Positions 1 through 8,195 of a DNA stretch of 50,687 bases are shown here, one piece after another (position 1 is the stretch's first letter; every line of letters starts with the position of its first letter). Under the pieces are notes generated by a model, which had not been told where the DNA came from, made no database searches, and saw nothing but the letters and a program-made list of their open reading frames with translations. Origin of the DNA: Rhodovarius lipocyclicus (GTDB lineage: Bacteria > Pseudomonadota > Alphaproteobacteria > Acetobacterales > Acetobacteraceae); the NCBI RefSeq assembly GCF_009900765.1, contig NZ_JAAABL010000027.1, positions 1 through 50,687 on the forward strand. Direction: 5' to 3'. Made by a program: the position numbers and the translations under genes.

Positions 1-120
1 CGGCGCGGGGGCCGGCGGGGCCGCCACGGGGGCGGGCGGCGCCGGGCGCGGCGGCGGCTCTGGCGCGCAGGCGACGGCCAGAAGGGGCAGCGCCATCGCG
101 GCGGGAAGGATAAAGCGCAT
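1..120 (-). CDS. Putative lipoprotein, N-terminus only
   Basis: The first 40 codons of a minus-strand gene whose remainder lies beyond the window edge. The start ATG is at 120. The N-terminus has a basic MRF, a hydrophobic stretch and LLAVAC, which can serve as a lipobox with Cys18 as the lipidated residue. The sequence after the Cys is almost only Pro and Ala, typical of a flexible linker that tethers an outer-membrane or periplasmic lipoprotein. The functional domain is not visible, so no function can be given. It diverges from bpt across about 118 bases. Confidence 0.55.
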   Translation of the reverse strand, partial: MRFILPAAMALPLLAVACAPEPPPRPAPPAPVAAPPAPAP

Positions 121-238
121 GGGGGAGTCTCCGTTACGTCCGCAACATGAACACCCGCGCGCCCCGCCGGTTGCATCGGAATCGTCGCGAGACGCTTGAT
201 TTTCCGGCCCCAGGCCGCGATGTTCGCAGTCGCACCCC

Positions 239-967
239 ATGACCATTCATCGCACCCGCAGGCCCCAGTTCTTCTACACGACGGCGCCGCTGCCCTGCCC
301 GTACCTGCCCGGACGCACGGAGCGGAAGATCGTGACCGAGCTCTCGGGCCCTGGCGCCGAGACGCTGCACGACCGCCTGTCGCGCGCGGGCTTCCGCCGC
401 AGCCACAACATCGCCTATTCGCCGGTCTGCCCGGGCTGCCAGGCCTGCATCCCTATCCGCATCGTGGTGGCGGAATTCTCGGTCAGCCGCACCCAGCGCA
501 AGCTGCTGCGCCGCTTCCAGGGGGTCACGGCCCACCGCATGGCCGCCCGCGCCACCGCCGAGCAGTTCGCCCTGTTCCAGCGCTATCAGCAGGCCCGCCA
601 TTCGGATGGCGACATGGCGGCGATGGGTTTCTACGACTACCGCGCCATGGTGGAGGACACGCCGATCTCCTCCGGCCTGGTCGAATTCCGCGACGAGGCC
701 GACCAGCTGCTGGGCGCCTGCCTGACGGATTGGCTGAGCGACGGCCTGTCCGCCGTCTATTCCTTCTATGGGCCGGAGCAGGCGGGGCTCGGCACGCTGG
801 CCATCCTGTGGCTGATCGAGGAAGCGCGGCGGATCGGCCTGCCTTACGTCTATCTGGGCTATTGGGTGCCGGGGTCGCGCAAGATGGCCTACAAGGCGGG
901 CTTCCAGCCGGCCGAGATTTTGCAGGGCGGCGGCTGGCGGCGGATGGAACCGCAGGACATAGGCTAA
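239..967 (+). CDS. bpt: Aspartate/glutamate leucyltransferase (Bpt)
   Basis: Transfers Leu from Leu-tRNA to proteins with N-terminal Asp or Glu, making them N-end-rule substrates for ClpS/ClpAP in the cytoplasm. The 242-aa length is normal for bacterial Bpt/ATE1-like proteins. The N-terminal Cys-rich element CPGCQAC (Cys64, 67, 70) is present, as is the C-terminal GNAT-like part with YLGYWVPGS followed by MAYKAGFQP. Both are hallmarks of the family. The 3' end overlaps the end of the convergent phrB by 4 bases. Bpt is distinguished from Aat by length and the Cys motif; the substrate assignment comes from the family. Confidence 0.9.
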   Translation: MTIHRTRRPQFFYTTAPLPCPYLPGRTERKIVTELSGPGAETLHDRLSRAGFRRSHNIAYSPVCPGCQACIPIRIVVAEFSVSRTQRKLLRRFQGVTAHRMAARATAEQFALFQRYQQARHSDGDMAAMGFYDYRAMVEDTPISSGLVEFRDEADQLLGACLTDWLSDGLSAVYSFYGPEQAGLGTLAILWLIEEARRIGLPYVYLGYWVPGSRKMAYKAGFQPAEILQGGGWRRMEPQDIG

Positions 968-2481
968 AGCGCCTCCAGAAACCGCCGCGCTTCCTCCCGC
1001 ATCGCCGCCAGCTTGCCGGGCGCCATCTTCCGCAGCGTGGACAGCGGCATGGCCATGCGCGCGTTGCCCTCGAACCGCGCCGCGTGGCGGGCGATGAAAT
1101 CCCAGTAGAGGAAGTTGAAGGGGCAGGCCCTGGGCCCGGTCTGCGCCTTCACGTCATGCGCGCAGCCCCGGCAATGGTCGCTCATGCGGTTGATATAGGC
1201 GCCGCTGGCCGCGTAGGGCTTGCTGGCCATGATGCCGCCATCGGCCCAGATCGCCATGCCATGGGTGTTGGGCAGTTCCACCCACTCGAAGGCATCGGCA
1301 TAGACGGCCAGATACCACGCATTGACCGCCTCCGGCGCGATGCCGGTCAGCAGGGCGAAATTGCCCGTCACCATCAGGCGCTGAATATGGTGGGCATAGG
1401 CGAGTTCGCGCGTCTGGCGCACCACCGCCGAAACGCAGGCCATCGAGGTGGGCGCGCCCCAGTAGAAACCGGGCAGGGGCCGCCCTGCCCCCAGCGCGTT
1501 CATCTCCCGGTATTCCGGCATTTTCAGCCAATACAGGCCACGCACATATTCCCGCCAACCGAGGATCTGGCGGATGAAGCCCTCCACGGCGTTCAGCGGC
1601 GCATGGCCCTGGCGCCAGGCGCGCTCGGCGGCCTCGCACACCGCGCCCGGCAGCAGCAGCCCCAGGTTCAGGCTGGTGGAGAGCAGGGAATGGAACAGCG
1701 TCGCCTCGCCCTCGGCCATCGCATCCTGCGCCTCGCCGAAATGCGGCAGGCGGGTCTCGATGAAATGCGCCAGGGCGCGTTCGGCATCCCGGGCCGTGAC
1801 GGGCCAGTTGAACCCCTCCAGCGTGCCGAAATTCCCGCCGAACCGCTCCGCGACCAGGGCCAGCACCTCCCGCGTCGTCTCATCGGGGGCGAAGCGCGGG
1901 GGTGCGGGCGGGCGCAGCCCGGGCGCCAGGGGGTTGCGGTTGTCGGCGTCGAAATTCCAGCGGCCGCCGGCGGGTTCGTCGCCCTCCATCAACAGGCCGG
2001 TGCGGCGGCGCATCTCCCGATAGAAGAACTCCATGCGCAGCTGCTTCCGCCCGTCGGCCCATTGCCGGAACCAGGGCAGCGGGCACAGGAAACGGCCATC
2101 CGCGCGGATCTCGACCGGGATGCCCAGGGCCTGCTCCCAGCCCAGCATGGCCTGGCGCACCCGCCATTCGCCGGGCTCGGTGGCGATCACGGCCTCGGGG
2201 CGCAGCTCCGCCACGGCGCGCGCCACCTCGGCACCCAGGCTGCCGGTATTGGCGGGGTCGTCCAGCCGCACATGCCGCACCGTGACACCCCGGACCGCCA
2301 GCGCGCGGGAGAAATGCCGCATCGCCGACAGCACCAGCGCGATCTTCTGCGGGTGATGGGGCACATAGCGGCACTCCTCCATCACCTCGGCCAGCAGCAC
2401 CACGTCATGGGCGGGGTCCAGATCCTCCAGCGCCGACAAGGTGCGGCTGAGCTGGTCCCCCAGGACGAGGCGCAGCCGCAT
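964..2481 (-). CDS. phrB: Iron-sulfur (6-4) photolyase / bacterial cryptochrome (FeS-BCP, PhrB type)
   Basis: Light-driven DNA repair enzyme of the FeS-BCP clade, which repairs (6-4) photoproducts using FAD, a ribolumazine antenna and a [4Fe-4S] cluster. The protein is 505 aa. It has an N-terminal Rossmann-like antenna domain (RLVLGDQLS) and an FAD domain with GWREYVRGLYW. Four Cys at 349, 437, 440 and 453 (the last three in CRGC and ACPFN) have the same spacing as the cluster ligands of Agrobacterium PhrB, offset by one residue. The gene overlaps the upstream DUF6134-like gene by one base (TGATG), so the two are probably co-translated. Confidence 0.93.
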   Translation of the reverse strand: MRLRLVLGDQLSRTLSALEDLDPAHDVVLLAEVMEECRYVPHHPQKIALVLSAMRHFSRALAVRGVTVRHVRLDDPANTGSLGAEVARAVAELRPEAVIATEPGEWRVRQAMLGWEQALGIPVEIRADGRFLCPLPWFRQWADGRKQLRMEFFYREMRRRTGLLMEGDEPAGGRWNFDADNRNPLAPGLRPPAPPRFAPDETTREVLALVAERFGGNFGTLEGFNWPVTARDAERALAHFIETRLPHFGEAQDAMAEGEATLFHSLLSTSLNLGLLLPGAVCEAAERAWRQGHAPLNAVEGFIRQILGWREYVRGLYWLKMPEYREMNALGAGRPLPGFYWGAPTSMACVSAVVRQTRELAYAHHIQRLMVTGNFALLTGIAPEAVNAWYLAVYADAFEWVELPNTHGMAIWADGGIMASKPYAASGAYINRMSDHCRGCAHDVKAQTGPRACPFNFLYWDFIARHAARFEGNARMAMPLSTLRKMAPGKLAAMREEARRFLEAL

Positions 2482-3095
2482 CAGCCGGGCGCGTAGATCA
2501 CGGTGCTGCCGTCATCGCCCTTCACGCGGTATCCCACCCAGCGCCCGGCGGCGTTGTAGTCCAGCACCGCCTCCACCTCGCCCGTCGTGGACCAGCGCGC
2601 GCCCCCGCCCGGCCGGCTTTCCTGGCGGAAGGTCACGTCCATCAGCTTGCCGGTGGTGGTGCCGAAGATCGGCACGCGGGTGTAGCGCTGGGGCTCCCAC
2701 CAGGACAGCGGCGCGGCGTTGGCGGCCAGGCGCTGCGGCCCGTCCGGGCCGCCCTGCAGCAGCACGGCGTCGGCCCTGGCCTCGCCGCGCACATCCACGA
2801 TCTGGCCGTTGCGGTTCAGATGGCTTTCCACAGAGACGAAACGCCCATCGCGCGTGACCTCGGTGTAGCGGTGCTCGAACCGGTACACGACCACCCCCAG
2901 CACCCGGGGCGTGACCGAGACATCGGAGACCGCCACCAGATCCCCGCCCCGGCGGGAAAAGGTGACGGTATGGCTGCCGATCTCGGTGCCATTGCGCATC
3001 ACCTTCCACAGATAGGCCGGCGGCACGTCCTGGGCATGCGCGCCTGCGGGCAGGGCCATGGCCAGGGCAGGCAGGGCGCGGCGGGGCAGGTTCAT
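2481..3095 (-). CDS. Secreted DUF6134-like protein
   Basis: About 204 aa starting at the ATG at 3095, which has GGAG eight bases upstream; an in-frame ATG 81 bases earlier lacks a signal-peptide context. Residues 1-21 form a Sec signal (basic, then Ala/Leu-rich, ending AGAHA). The mature part has WKVMRNGTEIGSH, repeated beta-strand-like segments and a central SWWEPQ, matching my recollection of DUF6134 periplasmic proteins of unknown function. It is directly upstream of, and coupled to, phrB. A link to photolyase function is not established; the pair may simply share a promoter. Confidence 0.65.
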   Translation of the reverse strand: MNLPRRALPALAMALPAGAHAQDVPPAYLWKVMRNGTEIGSHTVTFSRRGGDLVAVSDVSVTPRVLGVVVYRFEHRYTEVTRDGRFVSVESHLNRNGQIVDVRGEARADAVLLQGGPDGPQRLAANAAPLSWWEPQRYTRVPIFGTTTGKLMDVTFRQESRPGGGARWSTTGEVEAVLDYNAAGRWVGYRVKGDDGSTVIYAPG

Positions 3096-3254
3096 GGGCG
3101 ACTCCAACAGGCTCATCCCCTCCCTTTCACCCCCGCGCGACGGCCGGCAAGTCCGCGCATCGGCCATTTCCTGCAATCGTCATGCGCCCGGGACAGTTGG
3201 CACCGCCTTGCGAGATGGCAAGCGGCGCGGGGCCATGCCATGATGTTCGCAGAG

Positions 3255-3803
3255 ATGCGACAACTTCTTTTGCTCCGTCACGCCAAGTCTTCCTGGGATG
3301 ATCCGGCCCTGCCCGACCATGCCCGGCCGCTGAACGCGCGCGGGCGCCGGGCGGCCCAGGCGATGGCGGCCGAGATGCAGCGGCTGGGCCTGTCGCCCGA
3401 TGTGGTGCTCGTCAGCTCCGCCCGCCGCACGCTGCAAACCATGGAAGCGCTGCATCCCTTCGAGGGCAGCCCGATCGTGAACGTCATGGATGGGCTTTAC
3501 CTGGCCCCCTGGCGCGGCATGCTGGAGACCCTGAACGCCGTGCCCGACACCGCGCGCTCCGTGCTCGTGATCGGCCACAACCCCGGGCTGCACGAACTGG
3601 CGCTGGAACTGCTGACACCCGACCACCCGCAAACCCGCGCCCTGGGCCGCCTGCGGGAAGCATACCCGACCGGCAGCCTGGCGGAATTCAGCCTGGCCGC
3701 GCCCTGGCACGGGCTCTCACCCGGGGGCGCGCGGCTGGTGCGCTATGTGGTGCCACGCGACCTGCCGGAAGCCGCGGCGCTCGCCAATGAGGGCGAAGGC
3801 TAG
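3255..3803 (+). CDS. SixA-type histidine phosphatase
   Basis: Histidine-phosphatase (phosphoglycerate mutase-like) protein of about 182 aa. The catalytic LLRHAKSSW at the N-terminus, the Arg in SSARRTLQT and the second His in VIGHNPGLH are all present. SixA proteins dephosphorylate phosphohistidine on Hpt domains or on nitrogen-PTS proteins. I chose the ATG at 3255 because homologues begin right before the RHA motif; ATGs at 3240 and 3243 are in frame and possible. The gene ends four bases before a CHAD-domain gene, and SixA-CHAD pairs often occur with polyphosphate-related genes. The substrate is unproven. Confidence 0.82.
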   Translation: MRQLLLLRHAKSSWDDPALPDHARPLNARGRRAAQAMAAEMQRLGLSPDVVLVSSARRTLQTMEALHPFEGSPIVNVMDGLYLAPWRGMLETLNAVPDTARSVLVIGHNPGLHELALELLTPDHPQTRALGRLREAYPTGSLAEFSLAAPWHGLSPGGARLVRYVVPRDLPEAAALANEGEG

Positions 3804-3807
3804 TCCC

Positions 3808-5007
3808 ATGGAGATCTCCCTGCCGCCAGGCTATCTGGCGCGCTTGCGGCGCAACCCGGCGCTGGCCGGCTTCACCCCCGCGCGCCCGGCCTGGCACCCG
3901 CTGGAACAAGGCAGCTTCCGGGGCCGCAGCGCGGAGGTCGCGCGCGATGGCCTGCACCTAACCTATATAGAAGGCGGCCTGCCCACCGAGGGCCGCGCCA
4001 CCCCGGTGCTGCGCCTGCGGCTGGAAGGCGAGGGCGCGGCCGAACTCGGCGCCCGGCTGGCCGAAACCGCCCCCGCCCTGCCCGCTTTCTGGAGCCTGGA
4101 GCAGGAGGCCGATGTGGCCTCGGGCTTCGCCCTACCCGACCCGCCCTCGATCGCCGAGGAAACCTCCCTGCCCCACGCGCTGGCGGCGGCCTTGCGCGGG
4201 GGGCTGGCGCTGCTGCTGCACCACGCGCCCAGCTGTCGGCCGGATGCCCCGGCCCATGGCGTGCATCAGACGCGCGTGGCCACCCGGCGCATGCGCAGCA
4301 TCATCAAGCTGATGCGCCCCGGCCTGCCCGACCCCGGCCTGCCGGAACGCTTCGAGCGGGAATTGCGCGACCTGGCCGCGGCCCTGGGCCCGGCCCGGGA
4401 CTGGGACGTGTTCACGGGCGGCATCGGCGCCCAGCTTGCGGCCGCCATGCCCGGGGAAAAGCGCCTGCGCCCCCTGCTGCGCCGCGCCGAGGCCACCCGG
4501 CGGGACGCCTATGCCCAGTTGATGCCGCATCTGGCGGGCCCGGGCTTCCGCGCCATGGCCTGGCAGGGCGTGGCGCTGATCGAGACGCTGGAGGCCCTGC
4601 CCCGCGCCGACGACCTGCACGGCTTCGCGGCCCAGGTGCTGACGCGCCGGCACCGCCGCCTGAAGCGCGCGGGCGAGCACATCGAGGCCCTGCCGCCTGA
4701 GGAACTGCACGCGCTGCGCCTGCTGGCCAAGCGCCTGCGCTACGCGGCGGAGCTGCTGGCCCCGCTGTGGCCGGGCCAGGCCACCAAACGCTACACCCGC
4801 CGCCTGTCGCGCCTGCAGGATGCGCTGGGGCTGGCCAATGATGCCTCCGTGGCGGCGGCGCTGGTGCGCAGCCTGGGCGTGCGCAACTGGGCCGGGGGTG
4901 CCGCGGAGGGTTTCGCCCTCGCGCGCGGGGCCGGCAGCCGCGATCTGGCGCTGGAAAGCTGGGCCGGCTGGCGCAAGTGCAAGCGGTTTTGGCCCAGCGA
5001 GGGTTGA
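3808..5007 (+). CDS. CHAD domain protein with degenerate N-terminal CYTH-like region
   Basis: 399 aa. The C-terminal two thirds is a CHAD alpha-helical domain, with HGVHQTRVATRRMRS and later LRLLAKRLRYAAELL supplying the conserved His and basic residues used by CHAD proteins to bind polyphosphate. The first roughly 110 residues sit where a CYTH (triphosphate tunnel) domain would be, but the usual ExExK strand is replaced by MEISLPPG, so triphosphatase activity is doubtful. The ATG at 3808 lies four bases after the sixA-like stop, suggesting translational coupling. Probable role: polyphosphate binding or granule association (inference from the family). Confidence 0.75.
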   Translation: MEISLPPGYLARLRRNPALAGFTPARPAWHPLEQGSFRGRSAEVARDGLHLTYIEGGLPTEGRATPVLRLRLEGEGAAELGARLAETAPALPAFWSLEQEADVASGFALPDPPSIAEETSLPHALAAALRGGLALLLHHAPSCRPDAPAHGVHQTRVATRRMRSIIKLMRPGLPDPGLPERFERELRDLAAALGPARDWDVFTGGIGAQLAAAMPGEKRLRPLLRRAEATRRDAYAQLMPHLAGPGFRAMAWQGVALIETLEALPRADDLHGFAAQVLTRRHRRLKRAGEHIEALPPEELHALRLLAKRLRYAAELLAPLWPGQATKRYTRRLSRLQDALGLANDASVAAALVRSLGVRNWAGGAAEGFALARGAGSRDLALESWAGWRKCKRFWPSEG

Positions 5008-5016
5008 ACTTGCTGT

Positions 5017-5036
5017 GATGAAGTCTGAGCTTCATC
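5017..5036. other. Small inverted repeat after the CHAD gene
   Basis: A perfect 7-base stem (GATGAAG / CTTCATC) with a six-base loop, ten bases after the CHAD stop. No T-run follows, so it is at best a weak mRNA 3'-end structure. The rest of the gap up to 5123 shows no other feature. Confidence 0.3.
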
Positions 5037-5123
5037 CCCTAAATGGTTGATTGCTCACAGCTTTGAAATATGACGAAACAAGCGGGTTGCCAGCCCTGCC
5101 GAGGCTGGGTTAACCGGTGCCCT

Positions 5124-5648
5124 ATGCGTCGTCGCCGCATCTTCAAGCCCGCGAAAACCCCGCGCCGTATGGGCGGAGCTTTTGCGATTCTCGCCACCGC
5201 AGCCACCCTCGCGGTGCTGACTGCGGCCCTGCGCCCGAGCGACCTGTTCGGTTCCGCCCCACGCACCCAGGATTGGCGGGCCCTGCCCGCCGAAGTGGCG
5301 GTGGTGGATGGCGAAACCCTGCGGCTCGGTGATCGCGTCATCCGGCTGTTCGGCGTGAACACGCCGCCGCGCGGCACCCCCTGCGGGGCCGTCAGCGATT
5401 GCGGCGCGGCCGCGACCGCCGAACTGGCCAGGCTGACGCGCGATCGCGCGCTGGAATGCCGTATCCATGGCCGGGACAATTTCGGCCGTGGCCTGGGCAT
5501 CTGCCGCGCCGAAGGGGTGGAGGTGAACGCCTCCCTCATCGCCGCGGGCTGGGGCAGCGCCGATGCGTCGGCGGTGCCGGCCCTTGGCCCGCTGGAAGCG
5601 TCCGCCCGCCAGGGCCGGCGCGGCATGTGGGCCGAACCTTCCCGCTGA
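5124..5648 (+). CDS. Membrane-anchored thermonuclease-family (SNase-like) protein
   Basis: 174 aa from the ATG at 5124. A very basic N-terminus (MRRRR) precedes a hydrophobic segment at about residues 17-36, consistent with a signal anchor or uncleaved signal. The rest is an SNase (OB-fold) domain: VVDGETLRLGDRVIRLFGVNTP carries strand and Arg positions of the family, followed by a region with RDNFGRGLGIC and a C-terminal ASARQGRRGMW. SNase domains cleave DNA or RNA with Ca2+. The catalytic pattern looks looser than in staphylococcal nuclease, so activity is not certain. An in-frame upstream ATG at 5070 is less likely because it would put 18 unrelated residues before the anchor. Confidence 0.78.
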   Translation: MRRRRIFKPAKTPRRMGGAFAILATAATLAVLTAALRPSDLFGSAPRTQDWRALPAEVAVVDGETLRLGDRVIRLFGVNTPPRGTPCGAVSDCGAAATAELARLTRDRALECRIHGRDNFGRGLGICRAEGVEVNASLIAAGWGSADASAVPALGPLEASARQGRRGMWAEPSR

Positions 5649-5663
5649 CAGCAAATTTGTTCG

Positions 5664-5686
5664 CCTCCCGGGCCATTCCCGGGGGG
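5664..5686 (+). terminator. Hairpin after the nuclease gene
   Basis: A nine-base-pair GC-rich stem (one T-G pair) around a five-base loop, 15 bases after the nuclease stop. It lacks a following T-run, so intrinsic termination is uncertain. It separates the nuclease from gltA. Confidence 0.4.
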
Positions 5687-5734
5687 TGATGGACAAGGTC
5701 GCGCCAAGGACTAAGGTGCGTCGCAACATGGTTT

Positions 5735-5754
5735 CGCGCCGGTTGTTCGGCGCG
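5735..5754 (+). promoter_or_regulatory. 5' leader hairpin and RBS of gltA
   Basis: CGCGCCG and CGGCGCG form a perfect seven-base-pair stem with a six-base loop ending 22 bases before the gltA ATG. Directly after it lies AAGGA (5756-5760), followed by AGGA (5763-5766). The structure could stabilise the leader or insulate the ribosome site. No known regulator is recognised. Confidence 0.4.
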
Positions 5755-5776
5755 CAAGGAATAGGACCAGGGCCGC

Positions 5777-7084
5777 ATGAGCATGCAGAAAACCGGGAGC
5801 GTGACTGTCACCCTCGATGGGTCGAACAAGACGGCAAGCCTGCCGCTGTACGAAGGTAGCGCCGGCACGCCAGTGGCCGATATCCGCAAGATCTACAACG
5901 ATCTCGGCATCTTCACCTTCGATCCCGGCTATGGCGAGACGGCCAGCTGCGAGAGCAAGATCACCTACATCGACGGCGACGCCGGCGTGCTGCAGTACCG
6001 GGGCTACCCGATCGAGCAGCTGGCCGAGAAGAGCGACTTCGTCGAGGTCTGCTACCTGCTGATGTACGGCGAGCTGCCGACCCAGGCGCAGCTGGAAGCC
6101 TATCGCGCCGGCGTCACGCGCCACACCATGGTGCATGAGCAGATCCGCCGCTTCTTCGACGGTTTCCGCCGCGACGCCCACCCGATGGCGATCATGTGCG
6201 GCGTGGTGGGCGCGCTCGCCGCCTTCTATCATGACAACCTGGACATCAACGACGCCAAGCAGCGTGAGATCGCGGCCTTCCGCCTGGTGGCGAAGGTGCC
6301 GACGATCGCGGCGATGGCCTACAAGTACTCGCAGGGCCAGCCCTTCGTGTACCCGCGCAACGACCTCTCCTACGCCGGCAACTTCCTCTACATGCTGAAC
6401 TCGGTCCCGGCCGAGGAATACAAGGTGAGCCCGACGCTGGAAAAGGCGATGGACCTCATCCTGATCCTGCATGCGGATCACGAGCAGAACGCCTCCACCT
6501 CCACGGTGCGGCTGGTCGGCTCGACCGGCGCCAACCCGTTCGCCTGCATCGCGGCCGGCATCGCGGCGCTGTGGGGCCCCAGCCATGGCGGCGCCAATGA
6601 GGCCGTGCTGAAGATGCTGGCCGAGATCGGCGATGTGAAGAACATTCCGCAGTTCATCAGCGAGGTGAAGGACAAGAACTCCCACACCAAGCTGATGGGC
6701 TTCGGCCACCGAGTGTACAAGAACTTCGACCCGCGCGCGAAGATCATGAAGGAAACCTGCCACAAGGTGCTGGCGGAGCTGGGCGTGAAGAACGAGCCGC
6801 TGCTCGAACTCGCGATGGCGCTGGAGAAGATCGCGCTGGAGGACGAGTACTTCGTCTCCCGCAAGCTGTACCCGAATGTGGATTTCTATTCGGGCATCAT
6901 CCAGAAGGCGATGGGCATCCCGACCAGCATGTTCACGGTGATCTTCGCCGTGGCCCGCACCATCGGCTGGATCAGCCAGTGGAAGGAACTGATCGAGGAT
7001 CCGGCGCAGCGCATCGGCCGCCCCCGTCAGGTCTACACGGGCGGCGTGGACCGCCAGTACACGGACATCGCCACCCGCGGCTGA
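5777..7084 (+). CDS. gltA: Citrate synthase (hexameric type II)
   Basis: Condenses oxaloacetate and acetyl-CoA into citrate, the entry step of the TCA cycle in the cytoplasm. 435 aa is the usual length for Gram-negative type II enzymes. The catalytic His regions SHGGANEA and [14 protein letters not shown] and the Asp region PNVDFYSGI are all present. The start ATG at 5777 is preceded by AGGA-rich sequence; a second ATG two codons later is possible. Codon use is strongly biased, as expected for a highly expressed gene. It is monocistronic, with its own terminator. Confidence 0.97.
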   Translation: MSMQKTGSVTVTLDGSNKTASLPLYEGSAGTPVADIRKIYNDLGIFTFDPGYGETASCESKITYIDGDAGVLQYRGYPIEQLAEKSDFVEVCYLLMYGELPTQAQLEAYRAGVTRHTMVHEQIRRFFDGFRRDAHPMAIMCGVVGALAAFYHDNLDINDAKQREIAAFRLVAKVPTIAAMAYKYSQGQPFVYPRNDLSYAGNFLYMLNSVPAEEYKVSPTLEKAMDLILILHADHEQNASTSTVRLVGSTGANPFACIAAGIAALWGPSHGGANEAVLKMLAEIGDVKNIPQFISEVKDKNSHTKLMGFGHRVYKNFDPRAKIMKETCHKVLAELGVKNEPLLELAMALEKIALEDEYFVSRKLYPNVDFYSGIIQKAMGIPTSMFTVIFAVARTIGWISQWKELIEDPAQRIGRPRQVYTGGVDRQYTDIATRG

Positions 7085-7109
7085 ACCGCCCTGCGATGAT
7101 GTCGATGAG

Positions 7110-7143
7110 ACGGCGTGGCCCACCGGCCGCGCCGTTTTCGTTT
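7110..7143 (+). terminator. Rho-independent terminator of gltA
   Basis: An 11-base-pair stem (ACGGCGTGGCC with GGCCGCGCCGT, one T-G pair), a four-base loop CACC, and then TTTCGTTTG. It begins 26 bases after the gltA stop and has all parts of an intrinsic terminator. Confidence 0.85.
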
Positions 7144-7387
7144 GTGCGCCACCCCGTCCGCCAACCAGAACAAATACGGGGCAATGCTTAACTCATCTCT
7201 AAAGATGGATGCGGCCATTTTATGCCAAAGCATTAAATTTTACCCAGTTAGCGGGCATCTGGCTTTGATATGCAACTTTTAAGGGTAATTCTTAACCTGC
7301 AGTAGCAAACTTTGCTTCTCAGCAGGAGGTCGTTGTGATCATCTCGCGCATAGGTTGTGTTGAACAGGCAGAGCACTCGTAGATCGC
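7144..7387. promoter_or_regulatory. AT-rich leader region before an unknown gene
   Basis: The gene-free stretch between gltA and the gene at 7388 is about 300 bases. From about 7185 to 7320 it is much more AT-rich than its surroundings. It contains a small inverted repeat TTAAG-N7-CTTAA (7279-7295), TTGATA at 7265-7270 that could act as a -35 element without a convincing -10 element, and a perfect Shine-Dalgarno AGGAGG at 7324-7329 serving a 15-codon reading frame. It looks like a regulated leader; nothing else was seen. Confidence 0.4.
7335..7382 (+). CDS. Possible 15-codon leader ORF
   Basis: GTG start at 7335, five bases after AGGAGG, the best ribosome site in this neighbourhood. It encodes 15 residues beginning MIISRIGC and stops with TAG at 7380-7382, five bases before the ATG of the next gene. 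The two frames differ. The position suggests translational coupling: ribosomes ending here could restart at 7388, which has no good site of its own. No known leader-peptide pattern (amino-acid runs, drug-leader motif) is seen. Confidence 0.3.
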   Translation: MIISRIGCVEQAEHS

Positions 7388-8179
7388 ATGCGCGATATCC
7401 CCCCGCCCCCCAATGCCCTCTCGATGGATGCCCGTGTCCGTCGATCCCTCTCGGCCTGGCCACAGCGCCCGCCGGGGATGCCGCGCACGATCAAGCAGCC
7501 CGGCACCTGGTTGCGCGCAAGGCCGGACAATTGGGTCGAGGGCACCCAGCCCTTCATCAAGCTGCCGGGCAGCCGCCACTTGCGCACCCTGCCCGATGGG
7601 CTTTGGCTGCATTTCTCGACGGACCCGGAAGACCCCTACGCGGACATCCTGTGCGTGGAGGCCTGTTCCTCCCTGTCGAACCTGCTGGACAAGCGCAGCC
7701 GCTTCGCGCCTTCCACCGGCAGCCTGCAAGTGTTCTGCCCCCTGCCCTGGCTGCTGGCCCCGGCGCTGCCGGAAACCCACCTGCCGCGCTGGCGCCTGAT
7801 CACCATGTTCCAGACTGAACCGACCGCCGCCGTGGTGCTCTCGGTGCGCGACGTGCGCGTGCTGTATGGGCTGCGGAATGAGCATTATCGGGGCTTCTGC
7901 GAGACCCAGATGCCGGCCCCGCATGAGTTCTTCTACCCCATGGAGGCCCTGATGGACGAGGAAGGCCACCAGAACCCCGCCATGCAGGCGCTGGTGGCGC
8001 GCACCAGCGCCGCCGCCAATTTCATGCAGTTACCAGAACCCATTGAAGTGCCTTCTGAGCAAGCGCGCCCCGCAGCCCCCAGCCCGGCCAGCACCATCCG
8101 GCGCAAGCGGCGGCTTTCGGCGGAGCCACCCTCCATGCGCTTCATCGACAGCATGTACCAGGAAAAACGTAAGGCCTGA
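7388..8179 (+). CDS. Hypothetical protein, 263 aa
   Basis: I do not recognise this protein by function. The central 80-200 region looks folded, with a compact stretch DPYADILCVEACSS followed by LLDKRSRFAPS, then CPLPWLL and VLSVRDVRVLYGL. The C-terminal 60 residues are Pro/Ala-rich and then basic (IRRKRRLS), likely flexible. There is no signal peptide or membrane segment, so it is presumably cytoplasmic. Codon use is like its neighbours although the upstream leader is AT-rich. The Asp/Glu pattern in the core weakly recalls nuclease-like folds, but the key Lys is absent at the expected place and I do not claim this. Confidence 0.6.
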   Translation: MRDIPPPPNALSMDARVRRSLSAWPQRPPGMPRTIKQPGTWLRARPDNWVEGTQPFIKLPGSRHLRTLPDGLWLHFSTDPEDPYADILCVEACSSLSNLLDKRSRFAPSTGSLQVFCPLPWLLAPALPETHLPRWRLITMFQTEPTAAVVLSVRDVRVLYGLRNEHYRGFCETQMPAPHEFFYPMEALMDEEGHQNPAMQALVARTSAAANFMQLPEPIEVPSEQARPAAPSPASTIRRKRRLSAEPPSMRFIDSMYQEKRKA

Positions 8180-8195
8180 CTTTAGAAAAGCCCCA

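Noticed and set aside
196-2496. A 766-codon plus-strand frame overlapping bpt and phrB
   Set aside because: It is an out-of-frame shadow in GC-rich DNA with no coherent domain; bpt and phrB explain the region.
5017-5036. The small palindrome after the CHAD gene as an intrinsic terminator
   Set aside because: Only seven pairs, AT-rich, and no T-run.
7388-8179. The unknown protein as a restriction-like nuclease
   Set aside because: The acidic residues in ADILCVEAC only vaguely resemble a nuclease core and the catalytic Lys is absent.
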